NCBI GenBank assembly: GCA_003979345.1
Contig: RYVZ01000009.1
Coordinates: 1-64,000 of the forward strand
DNA: 64,000 nucleotides
Direction: 5' to 3'
From: Lachnospiraceae bacterium
GTDB taxonomy: Bacteria; Bacillota; Clostridia; Lachnospirales; Lachnospiraceae
The translations under genes and the position numbers were made by a program. Shown here one piece after another: positions 37,346 through 46,178 of the stretch; position 1 is the first letter of the stretch, and each line of letters begins with the position of its first letter. The notes under the pieces were generated by a model that was not told where the DNA came from, ran no database searches, and saw only the letters and a list, made by a program, of their open reading frames with translations.

Positions 37346-38281
37346 TCAGGCTGTGATCAGTGTTCCTGCTTTACCCTTGACAGCGTCTGCGACCCTGCTG
37401 AGAGAAGTGATCAACACACTGCCTGTCCGCACCTGGGTAAGATATGTGATGGCGGCTTCGATCTTAGGCAGCATGTCCCCCTTGCCAAACTGGTTCTCGG
37501 CAAGAAGGTTTTTGGCCTCGCTGACTGTCATGGAGGAGATCGCTGTCTGATCTTCTTTTTTGTAGTTGCGGTAAACTTCATCGACACTCGTCAGGATGAT
37601 CAGCATATCCGCCTTCAGTTTTGCGGCAAGAAGACCTGCAATGCTGTCTTTTTCTATAACGGCTGAGGCGCCTTTTAAGGCGTGCTGCTGTTCTATGACC
37701 GGAATGCCGCCGCCTCCGCAGGCAATGACTGCCTGCCCCGCGTCGGCGAGCGTGCGGATCGCATCGATCTCCACAATGTCGATGGGTTTCGGTGCGGCAA
37801 CCACTCTTCGGAAGCCGCTTCGGGGCTGACCGATGACATAATTTCCTTTTTTGGTTTCTGCTTCGGCTTCCTCGGCAGACAGGATGCGCCCGATCACTTT
37901 GTCCGGCTCATAAAAAGCTTCATCATAAGGATCCACCGTGACCTGTGTGAGGATCGTGCTGACCGGGGTAGCAATGCCCCGCTCTAAAAGCTGTGCACGC
38001 AGCGCGTTCTGAATATCGTAACCGACATATCCCTGACTCATGGCTGAACACACGCACATGGGAGCGGGCGTATAGTCCGCGTAAATGCGGTGCAATTCGC
38101 TCATGGCTTTGTGGATCATACTGACCTGAGGGCCATTGCTGTGCGTGATGGTGAGCTGGTAATCAGCCTCGATCAAATCAGCGAGCGCCGCTGCCGTGAC
38201 CCTGACGGCGGACTGCTGCTGTGTTGTGTTATGTCCGAGCGCTTCGTGACCGAGTGATACCACTACCCTTTTTTTATTCAT
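37346..38281 (-). CDS. arcC: Carbamate kinase
   Basis: Carbamate kinase forms ATP and carbamate from carbamoyl phosphate and ADP, the last step of arginine or agmatine fermentation. The 311-residue length is typical of the family. Conserved segments include THSNGPQV, the carbamate loop region QGYVGYDIQNAL, VIACGGGGIPV and GKGDMLPKIEAA. The first loop reads SLGHEALGHN instead of the common ALGGNAL. No arcA or arcB is adjacent. The start follows AAAGGA. The leader carries four tandem hairpin repeats and a promoter with a palindrome upstream. Confidence 0.95.
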   Translation of the reverse strand: MNKKRVVVSLGHEALGHNTTQQQSAVRVTAAALADLIEADYQLTITHSNGPQVSMIHKAMSELHRIYADYTPAPMCVCSAMSQGYVGYDIQNALRAQLLERGIATPVSTILTQVTVDPYDEAFYEPDKVIGRILSAEEAEAETKKGNYVIGQPRSGFRRVVAAPKPIDIVEIDAIRTLADAGQAVIACGGGGIPVIEQQHALKGASAVIEKDSIAGLLAAKLKADMLIILTSVDEVYRNYKKEDQTAISSMTVSEAKNLLAENQFGKGDMLPKIEAAITYLTQVRTGSVLITSLSRVADAVKGKAGTLITA

Positions 38282-38331
38282 AAAAGTTAATTCCTTTCTG
38301 CTTTAAGCCGGTGTAATTTCCCAAATTCAAA

Positions 38332-38411
38332 GGAGTGCCGCAGGCATTTCTGGAGTGCCGCAGGCATTTCTGGAGTGCCGCAGGTATTTCTGGAATGCCG
38401 CAGGCATTTCT
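38332..38411 (-). repeat. Four tandem 20-base hairpin repeats in the arcC leader
   Basis: Units at 38332, 38352, 38372 and 38392 read GGAGTGCCGCAGGCATTTCT on the plus strand with one or two changes. Each can fold on a GCA loop (AATGCC with GGCATT in the 38392 copy). The array has no unique spacers. Confidence 0.9.
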
Positions 38412-38420
38412 TTTGGACTC

Positions 38421-38449
38421 AGTATAGCAAATTTTGGCGGATTTGTATA
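38421..38449 (-). promoter_or_regulatory. Promoter of arcC
   Basis: On the minus strand, TATACA (38444-38449) and TATACT (38421-38426) are 17 bases apart. Transcription would begin near 38413, so the leader RNA would start directly with the tandem repeats. Confidence 0.6.
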
Positions 38450-38453
38450 GTGG

Positions 38454-38496
38454 CATGTGACGTTATGTGTCACATGTGACGCTATGCCGTCACATG
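38454..38496. promoter_or_regulatory. Palindromic cluster upstream of the arcC promoter
   Basis: A perfect 12-base palindrome GTCACATGTGAC (38469-38480) sits inside a larger inverted repeat, CATGTGACG (38454-38462) and CGTCACATG (38488-38496). It lies about 20 bases upstream of the arcC -35 box. TGTGA/TCACA half-sites recall CRP/FNR-family operators, but the spacing does not match a standard site. It could also act at the end of the MATE gene. Confidence 0.5.
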
Positions 38497-38512
38497 TCCC
38501 ATGCGTCTGTAC

Positions 38513-39934
38513 CTATACCGCCGCACCATCGGAACCGGATTTTGAAAAAAGCTTCTGAGTCCGGTGGTAGACATGGAAAAACGCTGGGATGAGGAACAGA
38601 TCGGCAAAAATCCATGCGGCTGGGCTTGCAAAGCCGACTGCGTAAAAGCCGAAAGCGGGAACGATCAAAAAGCCCACGAAAGCGCGTGCAGCCATCTCAC
38701 ACACACCTGCCAGCATCGCAAAGCGCGAATATCCCATGCCCTGAATCAGAAAACGGACGATATTGACGAGTGCGAGCGGAAAATAGAACAGTGCGTTGAT
38801 GCACAGGAAGCGGTATGCCATCGTCATGATCCCGGTATCTTCCGCATGCAGGAACAACAAAAGCAGATATCTGCCACAAAAGAACACGAGGATCAGGGCG
38901 ATCACGGAGTAGGCGGCGCCTAGAAGGGTACATGCTTTTAAGCCGTCCCAGATGCGCTCTGTCTTTTTGGCGCCGATATTCTGACCGCCGTAAGTCGCCA
39001 TGGTAGAGCCCATCGCGTCAAACGGGCAGACTAAAAAATTCCCGAGCCGGTTGCCGGCGGTGACAGCGGCGACGGCAGTAGTGCCGAGGTCATTGACCGC
39101 TGTCTGAAGGATGACGGAGCCGATTGCCGTGATCGAGTATTGCAGTCCCATCGGGATGCCCATGTTGCAAAGAATCTTCCCGCAATGCGCATCATAGAAC
39201 AGCTCGTGCTTGCTTTCGGGCCGCAGAACCGGGTATTTGCGGATCATGAAGATCAGGCAGGCAGCGCCGGATACGAATTGTGAGATGACGGTCGCATAGG
39301 CGGCGCCCGCCACATTCAGGTCAAACACCAGAATAAAGAGCAGATCAAGCCCAATGTTTATGATCGAGGATAAAACAAGAAAAATAACGGGTGTTTTACT
39401 GTCGCCGAGCGACCGGATGATCCCGGAAAGCATGTTATAGAGGTAGATGACCGGAATTCCGAGGAAAATGATAAAAATATAGGAGTATGCCTGGTCGATA
39501 ATGTTTTCCGGCGTGCGCATGAGCGTAAGGATCTGTCTGCAGGACAGGGATACGCCGACGGTCATGACGATGGCAAATGCGAGTGAGAGCCATGCACCGT
39601 TCCAGACCATTTTGCGCATGCCTGCATAGTCGCCCGCACCGAAACGCTGTGCGACCGGAATGGAAAAACCGCTGCAGATGCCGATGCAGAATCCAATGAT
39701 CAGAAAATTGATGGAGCCGGTGGAGCCGACTGCGGCAAGTGCATTCGCATCAATGCATTTGCCGACAATGATTGTATCTACAAGACCGTAGACTTGCTGA
39801 AACAGCAAGCCGAATAAAAGCGGAATGGAAAAACCTAAAATGAGCGACATCGGTTTTCCCTGCGTTAGATCCTTCGTCAGTGTACCATGCTTTTGGTTCT
39901 TAGCCGATGTAAATGCCTTGTTATGTGCTGCCAT
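38513..39934 (-). CDS. MATE family efflux transporter
   Basis: This 473-residue protein has twelve hydrophobic helices in two homologous halves, the MATE arrangement. These transporters export cationic drugs or metabolites by sodium or proton antiport. The N-terminal half has GKPMSLILGFSIPLL and VGKCIDANALAAVG; the second half has the matching PMGLQYSITAIGS segment. The start is preceded by AGGAG. A TTGAGC/TATAGT promoter lies upstream. Substrate cannot be predicted. Confidence 0.93.
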   Translation of the reverse strand: MAAHNKAFTSAKNQKHGTLTKDLTQGKPMSLILGFSIPLLFGLLFQQVYGLVDTIIVGKCIDANALAAVGSTGSINFLIIGFCIGICSGFSIPVAQRFGAGDYAGMRKMVWNGAWLSLAFAIVMTVGVSLSCRQILTLMRTPENIIDQAYSYIFIIFLGIPVIYLYNMLSGIIRSLGDSKTPVIFLVLSSIINIGLDLLFILVFDLNVAGAAYATVISQFVSGAACLIFMIRKYPVLRPESKHELFYDAHCGKILCNMGIPMGLQYSITAIGSVILQTAVNDLGTTAVAAVTAGNRLGNFLVCPFDAMGSTMATYGGQNIGAKKTERIWDGLKACTLLGAAYSVIALILVFFCGRYLLLLFLHAEDTGIMTMAYRFLCINALFYFPLALVNIVRFLIQGMGYSRFAMLAGVCEMAARAFVGFLIVPAFGFYAVGFASPAAWIFADLFLIPAFFHVYHRTQKLFSKSGSDGAAV

Positions 39935-40251
39935 AGCCTGTGCCTTTCTCCTGAGATCCGTTTAGATGCTTTTTTGTGGATTTTGTAAGCCTGCATGCCG
40001 TCTGAAATATTCCTATGACACTATAGCAGAAATAGATAAAAGCTCAAGAGGAAAAAAATAAAATTTTCATAAAAGATAGTAAGAGATCTGTATCATTTTC
40101 GGGAATAAAAAATCTAAAGATGTAACAGAAAACGGTCAAAGTAGTGATAATGTCTTTTCGTACTAGCATTTATGTGGAGGAAATGGTAAAATAGTACTAA
40201 TTATTGAATGGGAATGATCAGGTCAATGTTTATACAAAACGAAGGAAGGGC
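39935..40251. other. Divergent intergenic region, MATE and chemotaxis genes
   Basis: This AT-rich region of 317 bases separates two divergent genes. It holds the MATE promoter and, on the plus strand, an extended -10 element TGG-TAAAAT (40184-40192) with only a poor -35. No sigma-D-type promoter for the chemotaxis gene was recognised. No gene is seen. Confidence 0.5.
40020..40047 (-). promoter_or_regulatory. Promoter of the MATE gene
   Basis: On the minus strand TTGAGC (40042-40047) is 16 bases from TATAGT (40020-40025), about 85 bases upstream of the start codon. Confidence 0.55.
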
Positions 40252-41727
40252 ATGGTGACTTGTATGGAGTTGTCAATCTTAAAAAACGAAGAAAAACGTA
40301 CGAATTTTATTATGTTCTTATTTTATGCCGCGGTGCCGTTTGTTGCATTTTTGTATGTATTGTTTTTTAACGGGGGATCGGTGCGGGACAGTATCGCGCT
40401 GACAATGGCAGCGTCTGGACTTATGATCAAGCTGTTTGAAAGAATACTTGGCAAATATGCGAAATATCTGTATGTTTCCATTCTGCCGGTCTGCGGAGCC
40501 GTCACCATCGTATTTGGTACGCCGCGCGGATTCGGTGCGATGGTCGAAGCCTATTTTTTGATTCTGTTTCTGGCGGTCTCCTACTATGATCTTTCCGTGA
40601 TCTGGGTGTATACCGTCGTACTTCTCGCATCCAATGCTATCGCAATGATCTGTTTTCCGGCAGCTTATCTGGTTATGTATACGCTTCCTATCTGGATCTT
40701 TATTGTGATGGTATATACGCTTGCAGTCCTTGCGGCTGTGATGATCATTACACGGGCGCGGTCACTGTTCATGGACGTGGAGAAAAAGGACAATGAGGTG
40801 CAGGGACTGCTCGCTAATGTGCGGCAGGCGTTTACCGGACTTCAGGAATCGGCTGACAGCATTCATGCTTCTTTGAGCGGATTTAAGCAGAGTACGCAGG
40901 ATATTGCTGCTTCTGCAGAAGAAATCTCCGACAGCTCGAAACAGCAGATTGGTGAGGTGAATGGAAGCATTGAGATCTTCAATAACTTAAATGATAAGAT
41001 TCAGGGATCTGAGAAACAGGTTCTGGCCACAATGGATAATATGAACCGGCTCAAAGAAAAAAATGATGAGGGTATTGCGTCCATATCTGAACTTTCTGAG
41101 AAGTTTACCGAGAATATCAAGGCGACGCAGGAAGCGGCTGACGGCGTCGCGGTCCTGTCGCAGAAGTCAACGCTGATCGGGGGGATCGTGGACAGTATCA
41201 ATCAGATCGCGAAGCAGACGAATCTGCTTGCACTGAATGCGGCGATTGAGGCGGCAAGAGCCGGAGAAGCGGGAAAGGGTTTTGCCGTGGTTGCGGACGA
41301 GATCAACGGATTGTCAACGGAATCGGCAAATGCGACCAAGGAGATCGATACGATCTTAAAAGATATTATGGCGACAGTCGAGGAGACCGACAGGATCATG
41401 GACAGAAATGGCGTGATCGTAAAGGAATCTTCCGAGCGGCTGAACGATACCGTGAAGATTTTTGAGACGATGATCCATTCTTCGGACGAAGCGTTATCAA
41501 TCATCGGAGAATTGAAACAAGAACTGACCTGTATGGTGGAGATCAAGGATGCGCTGATGAAGTCCATGGATAGTCTGGAGGAGAACTCACAGAAGTCCGG
41601 AGAGACGACGAATGAGATCAGCAGGGCAACGGAAGAGCAGGTAAGCGGTGTGGAGAGCATCTTAAAGTCGTTGGAGAGCGTGCAGGCGGGGATCGAACGG
41701 CTTGCCGGGGTTCTTGAGGCGGAGTAA
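40252..41727 (+). CDS. Methyl-accepting chemotaxis protein without large sensor domain
   Basis: This 491-residue protein has about six N-terminal hydrophobic helices (about residues 20-180) and no large extracellular loop. A signalling coiled coil follows directly. The kinase-contact hairpin is fully conserved: [18 protein letters not shown] then FAVVADEI, near residues 325-350. Sensing is therefore likely within the membrane or through a partner. No HAMP domain is obvious. The ATG at 40252 has AAGG six bases upstream; in-frame TTG at 40204 and ATG at 40264 are alternatives. No che or flagellar genes are nearby. Confidence 0.9.
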   Translation: MVTCMELSILKNEEKRTNFIMFLFYAAVPFVAFLYVLFFNGGSVRDSIALTMAASGLMIKLFERILGKYAKYLYVSILPVCGAVTIVFGTPRGFGAMVEAYFLILFLAVSYYDLSVIWVYTVVLLASNAIAMICFPAAYLVMYTLPIWIFIVMVYTLAVLAAVMIITRARSLFMDVEKKDNEVQGLLANVRQAFTGLQESADSIHASLSGFKQSTQDIAASAEEISDSSKQQIGEVNGSIEIFNNLNDKIQGSEKQVLATMDNMNRLKEKNDEGIASISELSEKFTENIKATQEAADGVAVLSQKSTLIGGIVDSINQIAKQTNLLALNAAIEAARAGEAGKGFAVVADEINGLSTESANATKEIDTILKDIMATVEETDRIMDRNGVIVKESSERLNDTVKIFETMIHSSDEALSIIGELKQELTCMVEIKDALMKSMDSLEENSQKSGETTNEISRATEEQVSGVESILKSLESVQAGIERLAGVLEAE

Positions 41728-41921
41728 GCGTGATGCCGGCGCCTGGTGAAACGAGAGTGTATCGTGAAGCGTAAATATGTGTGGAGCGCATGATATCATG
41801 AGCGTTAGCGAGAAGAATGTGCAAGCATATTCGTCGGTCGGAGAAGTTAACGGGCTTTCCGTTCGGTGTAAACGGACAGGAAGCGCTGAAAGCGCGGGCT
41901 TGCGGGTCCTATGAACTTGTG

Positions 41922-41978
41922 AAAAAGAAGAGAGTGTCCCAAAGTCATGGCATGACTTGAGGACACCCTCTTCTTTTT
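41922..41978. terminator. Bidirectional terminator
   Basis: An 18-base stem with one mismatch (41922-41939 with 41961-41978) starts with A and ends with T. It is capped by an AAGTCAT/ATGACTT inner stem. It separates the chemotaxis gene from the minus-strand unit at 42032. The rest of 41728-42031 shows no gene. Confidence 0.88.
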
Positions 41979-42031
41979 TCGGTGCTTTGGGCAAAGCATG
42001 AAATCGTCCTGCCTGCCAACAGGCTTTACGC

Positions 42032-42295
42032 TTACGCTTCGCCGATGTAGATCCAGTCGCCGACCCATTCTTTGGTGGAAAGATTATAGAGTCGTCTGTA
42101 ATTTTTGCCGTTTACAGTGTTGTAAATCCATATCAGTTGGTCAGACTGGGGAGAAACAGAGTTCTCCGCAGAGCGTGCAGACCCCGTGAGCAAAGCAGCG
42201 GGCTCTGATGCGGATACGGCGCCGGCAGGCAGTGAGAGCGAGACGGCACAGGACACAATGGCGGCGGCACATAAAGATTTCATTTTAGTTTTCAT
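42032..42295 (-). CDS. Small secreted protein next to an M56 sensor
   Basis: This 87-residue protein begins with a clear signal peptide (basic start, hydrophobic SLCAAAIVSCAVSLSLPAGAVSAS). The mature part is about 55 residues and aromatic-rich towards its end (WIYNTVNGKNYRRLYN and WVGDWIYI). No family is recognised. Its start ATG lies inside the end of the M56 gene, overlapping by 11 bases, and its AAAGGAG site lies in that gene, so translation is likely coupled. This suggests a secreted product or partner of the BlaI/M56 pair, possibly a ligand or a regulated output; that is inference. Confidence 0.75.
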   Translation of the reverse strand: MKTKMKSLCAAAIVSCAVSLSLPAGAVSASEPAALLTGSARSAENSVSPQSDQLIWIYNTVNGKNYRRLYNLSTKEWVGDWIYIGEA

Positions 42296-43463
42296 CAATG
42301 AGATCTCCTTTCTGGTTATATATTTTTATCCCGTTGGGATAATATACGAGAGAAGTATCGGTCACAAAGTAACTGCCGTTTATATAGACTTCATAAGTGG
42401 AGGAATCAATTTTGATTGCATAAGTATTTTCCACTGTGGGCACCGTATAGTTCTGACTGATCTCCGGCGGAAGGTAAGAAGCTTCCAATATAAAACAGTA
42501 GGACAGAAGATAGATGCCTGCCGCGGAAAGCGTGATGATAATGCCGCTGCTAATTTTCTGCCAAATATGTGAAGCATGCAGAAGCATTGTGATCCGTCTC
42601 TTTAATTCGGTCTCCTTGGACGGTGCGAAAAAGCAGCCGTCCCGTTCGATGAAACGCGGGGGCTGTGGGGCATCTGTCAGGGACATTTTCTGGATATATA
42701 ACAGACATTCGGTGTACTGCACGGTGACGTCCGGCGCGTTTTGGGTGATCTTTTTGTCAATATTCATTTCGAGCAGCGTATTCGTCTGCCTGTGGAGCAG
42801 CGCGCATGCGGGATTCCACCAGTAAAAAATGGATAAGAGACGCAGGATTCCTTTGATCAGAAAATCGTGATGGAAATAGTGCATCGCTTCATGGGTAAGG
42901 ACATAGTAGCGCTGCCCGGAAGTAAGCAGTAAGTGATCGGGCAGAACGATGCAGGGATTTCTGTGCCCGGATATCATCGGGATTTTGAGACCGGACAGTT
43001 CGATCACACGAAAGCGGTTTTCCCTGCCGTGCTGTCTGCACAGATCGTTCAGGACAGCCTGATAGCCCGGATCGTTCGTCTTGTCTTTTCCGTATTTCTG
43101 AATATGATCCTGTATATGCCGGCGATCGTGAAGATAGCGGACAATGTGAACCAAAATACCGCCCACCCATATAAGCTCAAAGATGTTCCACAGGGAGAGG
43201 CGGATCGAAAAAAATATAATCCAGTGCTCACGAAAAGAGGCGACTGCCCGGGATAAGAATCTGGGCATATAGATATTTGTGGAAAACGGAAGCTCAAACG
43301 GAAAAAGAAGCCGGATCACGGTCAGGACAACTATCAATGTCAGTACCTGATATCCGACGCGCGCCATGGTCTTTCCGTGAAGAAATAGCAAAGAGATCAC
43401 AGTGGCAAGGATATTACTGGTCAGCAGAGTCATGAGAACGGTTGAAAACGAAAAATTCAGCAT
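42285..43463 (-). CDS. BlaR1/MecR1-like M56 membrane metalloprotease
   Basis: This 392-residue protein has four membrane helices around an M56 zinc protease domain, with H191-E-A-M-H195 as the HExxH motif and LEMNIDKK supplying the distal acidic residue. In BlaR1 systems this protease is activated by an outside signal and triggers cleavage of the BlaI repressor. Here the extracellular C-terminus after the last helix is only about 60 residues and is not a penicillin-binding domain, so the signal is probably not a beta-lactam. It is preceded by the BlaI-type gene on the same strand. Confidence 0.9.
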   Translation of the reverse strand: MLNFSFSTVLMTLLTSNILATVISLLFLHGKTMARVGYQVLTLIVVLTVIRLLFPFELPFSTNIYMPRFLSRAVASFREHWIIFFSIRLSLWNIFELIWVGGILVHIVRYLHDRRHIQDHIQKYGKDKTNDPGYQAVLNDLCRQHGRENRFRVIELSGLKIPMISGHRNPCIVLPDHLLLTSGQRYYVLTHEAMHYFHHDFLIKGILRLLSIFYWWNPACALLHRQTNTLLEMNIDKKITQNAPDVTVQYTECLLYIQKMSLTDAPQPPRFIERDGCFFAPSKETELKRRITMLLHASHIWQKISSGIIITLSAAGIYLLSYCFILEASYLPPEISQNYTVPTVENTYAIKIDSSTYEVYINGSYFVTDTSLVYYPNGIKIYNQKGDLIDEN

Positions 43464-43540
43464 AACGTCTCCTTATCTTTTGAATACAATATACAATATG
43501 TTCCGCTACTTATCACATGAGCTTCTGCTTTCATGCTTTG

Positions 43541-43954
43541 TTATTTTTCTTTTGAACCGTGACTTTTTTCCTTATATTCCTGAAGCAGCTGTTCTAACTC
43601 GCTGATCTCTTCCATAACCTGTTCGGGATGATCGTCCGCCTGTACCATGGCACTCATCAAGGTCTGACCGGACACCAGTTTACTAAAATGAATGTATTCG
43701 TCCTGGAACATTTTCCGGATTGTATCAGGAGCTGTCTCGGTCGCCCGAAAGCGTCTGGAAAAAATGTTCCCGTCCATCGTGATGTCTGCCACTTCGATCA
43801 GTTTGAATTTTAGCAGCTTACGAATCACGGGCTGTACAATGTTGGAGGTAAATTGCGGACGAAGCTTGATGATCTGGGATACGTTCAAGGGCTCCTCCGA
43901 ATGAAAGATCAAACATAAGATGTCATATTCTTTTGCGTTCAAATATTTTGTCAT
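43541..43954 (-). CDS. BlaI/MecI-family repressor
   Basis: This 137-residue protein has an N-terminal winged helix (NAKEYDILCLIFHSEEPLNV to IRKLLKFKLIEV) and a helical C-terminal dimer and cleavage region, the layout of penicillinase repressors. It ends in a charged tail rich in Glu and Lys. The M56 gene follows 77 bases downstream, as expected for a repressor-protease pair. Unlike the second pair at 48717, I do not see a clear dyad operator upstream. Identification rests on fold and context more than on sequence identity. Confidence 0.75.
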   Translation of the reverse strand: MTKYLNAKEYDILCLIFHSEEPLNVSQIIKLRPQFTSNIVQPVIRKLLKFKLIEVADITMDGNIFSRRFRATETAPDTIRKMFQDEYIHFSKLVSGQTLMSAMVQADDHPEQVMEEISELEQLLQEYKEKSHGSKEK

Positions 43955-44431
43955 AATCGTTACTCCTGTTACGCATGATGAAAGGTCTGATGATCGGGTC
44001 CGGTTTCATGATGAAATTTGATCTTCAGAGCTTCATTTTTTTATGCTTTTTTAATAGCTTGCCTGCTACCTATTCTCTACTATACAATAATGGATTTGAA
44101 AAATAAATGTATATCAATCCGAATATAGAGAATTCTAGTATTTATACAAATTTATTTATATAATATAACATTATATATGAGATTGATAAATTATTTGGAT
44201 ACGGTACAATTTTATGTGACGTTGCATAGAAGAAGGGGGCGGGGCATTTGATCTTGACGGCGGTGAGGTGGTATTCCTGCTTGATACAAGCTCTTGAATA
44301 TTTTATGCGGTTTCCTTGGTTTTGCTCCCAGTCTTTTAGGGCGGACGATGGAATGCGGGCTCATTTTAGAATTCATATATTATGAATGGTTGTGGCGCTG
44401 TAGCCAAATCCATAGCGTACCAAATAGACCG
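43955..44431. other. AT-rich non-coding region
   Basis: Bases 44080-44220 are very AT-rich. A TATAGT element on the minus strand near 44090 may serve the BlaI-type gene, but its -35 is poor. Bases 44214-44431 show only short broken frames. No gene is supported. Confidence 0.5.
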
Positions 44432-44764
44432 CTATGCTATGGCAGCTGCCAATACCATTGTGCCTGTGGCAAGTCTCATTGATCTTTTCACAGACTTCTG
44501 CTTTTTGGCGCAATAAACTGTCATCAAGTGTTTCAGGTAATTATAAGTTGACATTCGGGCAGATCTCCAGACGCCGGAGCAGCCAGTGGGTGCTGAATTC
44601 GCTGCACCACTTGGATACGCTATATCCAGCAGGGATGCTTTTACAGGTTCGTTCTTCTTCATGGAGATGGACAATCTTCTTCTTAAATTCAGAAGCATGT
44701 GCTCCTGGTCAATGTTGTCGAGAGTCAGTTTGAAAAGATACGGTTCTTTCATCTTTTGATCCAT
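44432..44764 (-). pseudogene. Possible gene remnant of unknown family
   Basis: This 110-codon frame starts MDQKMKEPYLFKL behind a good GGAGG site. The first 35 residues look like real protein, but the remainder is Ser/Ala-rich and ends abruptly in LAAAIA, and the frame beyond is broken by stops. No family is recognised. The ribosome-binding and first-codon sequence (GGAGGCAATCTTATGGATCAAA) closely matches that of the broken gene starting at 46107, on the other side of the adenosine-deaminase-like gene. A remnant of a duplicated gene start is the likeliest reading. Confidence 0.4.
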
Positions 44765-44778
44765 AAGATTGCCTCCAA

Positions 44779-45756
44779 TTATTTAGGTTTCAGTCCGTTT
44801 TGCCGTATATCGTCTAGTTCTTCCGCTAATAAGCAACCTGATTCATACAGTCGCAAATATTCCTTAGACACATCTGAGTCAAAAATTAAGATGTCATCCG
44901 AGTTTATGGTGACATCTACGTCACTGCGGTAAAGCCGTCTAATGGGATGGTCTGCCATAGATGTGACCCGCCCAAGCAGTACATTGCTGCTCGGTGTGAT
45001 ATTGAGACGGATGCGGTAATCCGCTAAAAAGCGAACAACTTTTTTGTCTTGAATGGCGGAAATTCCATGCTGAACCTCATTCAGTTCCAATTCCTCTACC
45101 GCTCTCCGCACATCATCCGCGCTTCCCCACTCACCAACGTGCGCTTTTAGGCGCAGCCCTTCTTGCTTTGCCCTTCGATAAATAGTCTTGAAATTTTCAA
45201 TCGGCTGGGCAAATTCGTCTCCGTATAAATCAATCGAATAAAAAGCCGCATTCCCCCAGAAGTGTGACAGGCAGTCCTCCAAATATCCGATGGGACAGTG
45301 CCTTGACAGGCCGATTTGCAGCCGTAGTTCAATATTGGGAGCAATCTCCCTCTGCGCTGTGGTAAAGGCTTCAACCAATTCATCAATATTGTTATGAAAA
45401 AATTCCCTCAGCCCCCAGACATCTTCTCCAATCTCCAGCACGGTAACGCCGTCATCGCTTGCCTGCTGAAAAGTCGCGCCAATCAAAATTCTTCTCATTT
45501 CTGGGGTATCAAATCTTTTTCCAAGGTTATCTCGATTCCAAGCATGCATTTCGTCCATGGACGATAGGCAGCCATGGATAGGTTTAATCTGTACGCCTGT
45601 CATCTGCCACAAATACTCTCGGCTTCCGCCCAGCACAAAATGGTTATGTAAGTCTGATTTTGGAAAAGAGCTGATCTTTTCCAAGTCTCTCTGTTCCAGT
45701 GCGGCTATGAAATCATCCATTCCGTAGCTCCTTATTTTTTGATACCGTCTATTCAA
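44779..45756 (-). CDS. Adenosine deaminase-like amidohydrolase
   Basis: This 325-residue protein carries the metal-dependent deaminase landmarks in order: SDLHNHF (metal His pair) near residue 35, KAHVGEWG (metal His and catalytic Glu) near 205, VQHGIS near 230 and INSDDILIF (metal Asp) near 285. It belongs to the adenosine/AMP deaminase superfamily, but PKTELHVHL and the usual glycines are changed, so the substrate may not be adenosine. It is presumably cytoplasmic. An ATG at 45720 is an alternative start. Neighbours on both sides are gene remnants, which suggests a transferred or rearranged segment. Confidence 0.85.
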   Translation of the reverse strand: MNRRYQKIRSYGMDDFIAALEQRDLEKISSFPKSDLHNHFVLGGSREYLWQMTGVQIKPIHGCLSSMDEMHAWNRDNLGKRFDTPEMRRILIGATFQQASDDGVTVLEIGEDVWGLREFFHNNIDELVEAFTTAQREIAPNIELRLQIGLSRHCPIGYLEDCLSHFWGNAAFYSIDLYGDEFAQPIENFKTIYRRAKQEGLRLKAHVGEWGSADDVRRAVEELELNEVQHGISAIQDKKVVRFLADYRIRLNITPSSNVLLGRVTSMADHPIRRLYRSDVDVTINSDDILIFDSDVSKEYLRLYESGCLLAEELDDIRQNGLKPK

Positions 45757-45776
45757 CTCGTCAAGCGTTTCTGCTT

Positions 45777-46107
45777 TTAAGATGTTTCAAACGGTGCCGC
45801 CAAATAGTCTTGTTCAAATTCTTCCAGCGTGGGATAGCGGCATATTTTTAACCCTATCTTTTCATACAGATGACCAAATTCCTCAAGAACACGGTCGAAC
45901 GTCTCTGCGGCTGCGGAGAAATTTTTAGTGGAAAATCCAGAGAATAGATCAAAGCGCGGAAGATAAAAACGTGCCTCAAATTCATCGAAATAATTCTGGC
46001 AGCTGGCAGCAGTCATAAGAGACAGATAGAATCTGTCCGGTTGAACGGCCCAGTGCATCTTCCAGTGCCAGTTGGAGAACGCTTCTTCATAAGTGCCTTT
46101 GATCCAT
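45777..46107 (-). pseudogene. Frameshifted gene of unknown family
   Basis: An AGG-rich site and ATG at 46107 (MDQRHL then stop) are followed in another frame by a coherent coding stretch, from WIKGTYEEAFSNW through 93 residues starting at the ATG at 46058. The continuous stretch is rich in Phe, Tyr and Glu and looks like globular protein. The simplest view is a short gene frameshifted soon after its start; alternatively translation begins at 46058, where no binding site is visible. Function not recognised. Confidence 0.45.
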
Positions 46108-46178
46108 GAGATTACCTCCGATTATGTCTTACATGTCGCCCCATAGCTTCTTGTTTTTTGTCATGCTACCTATCAAAT

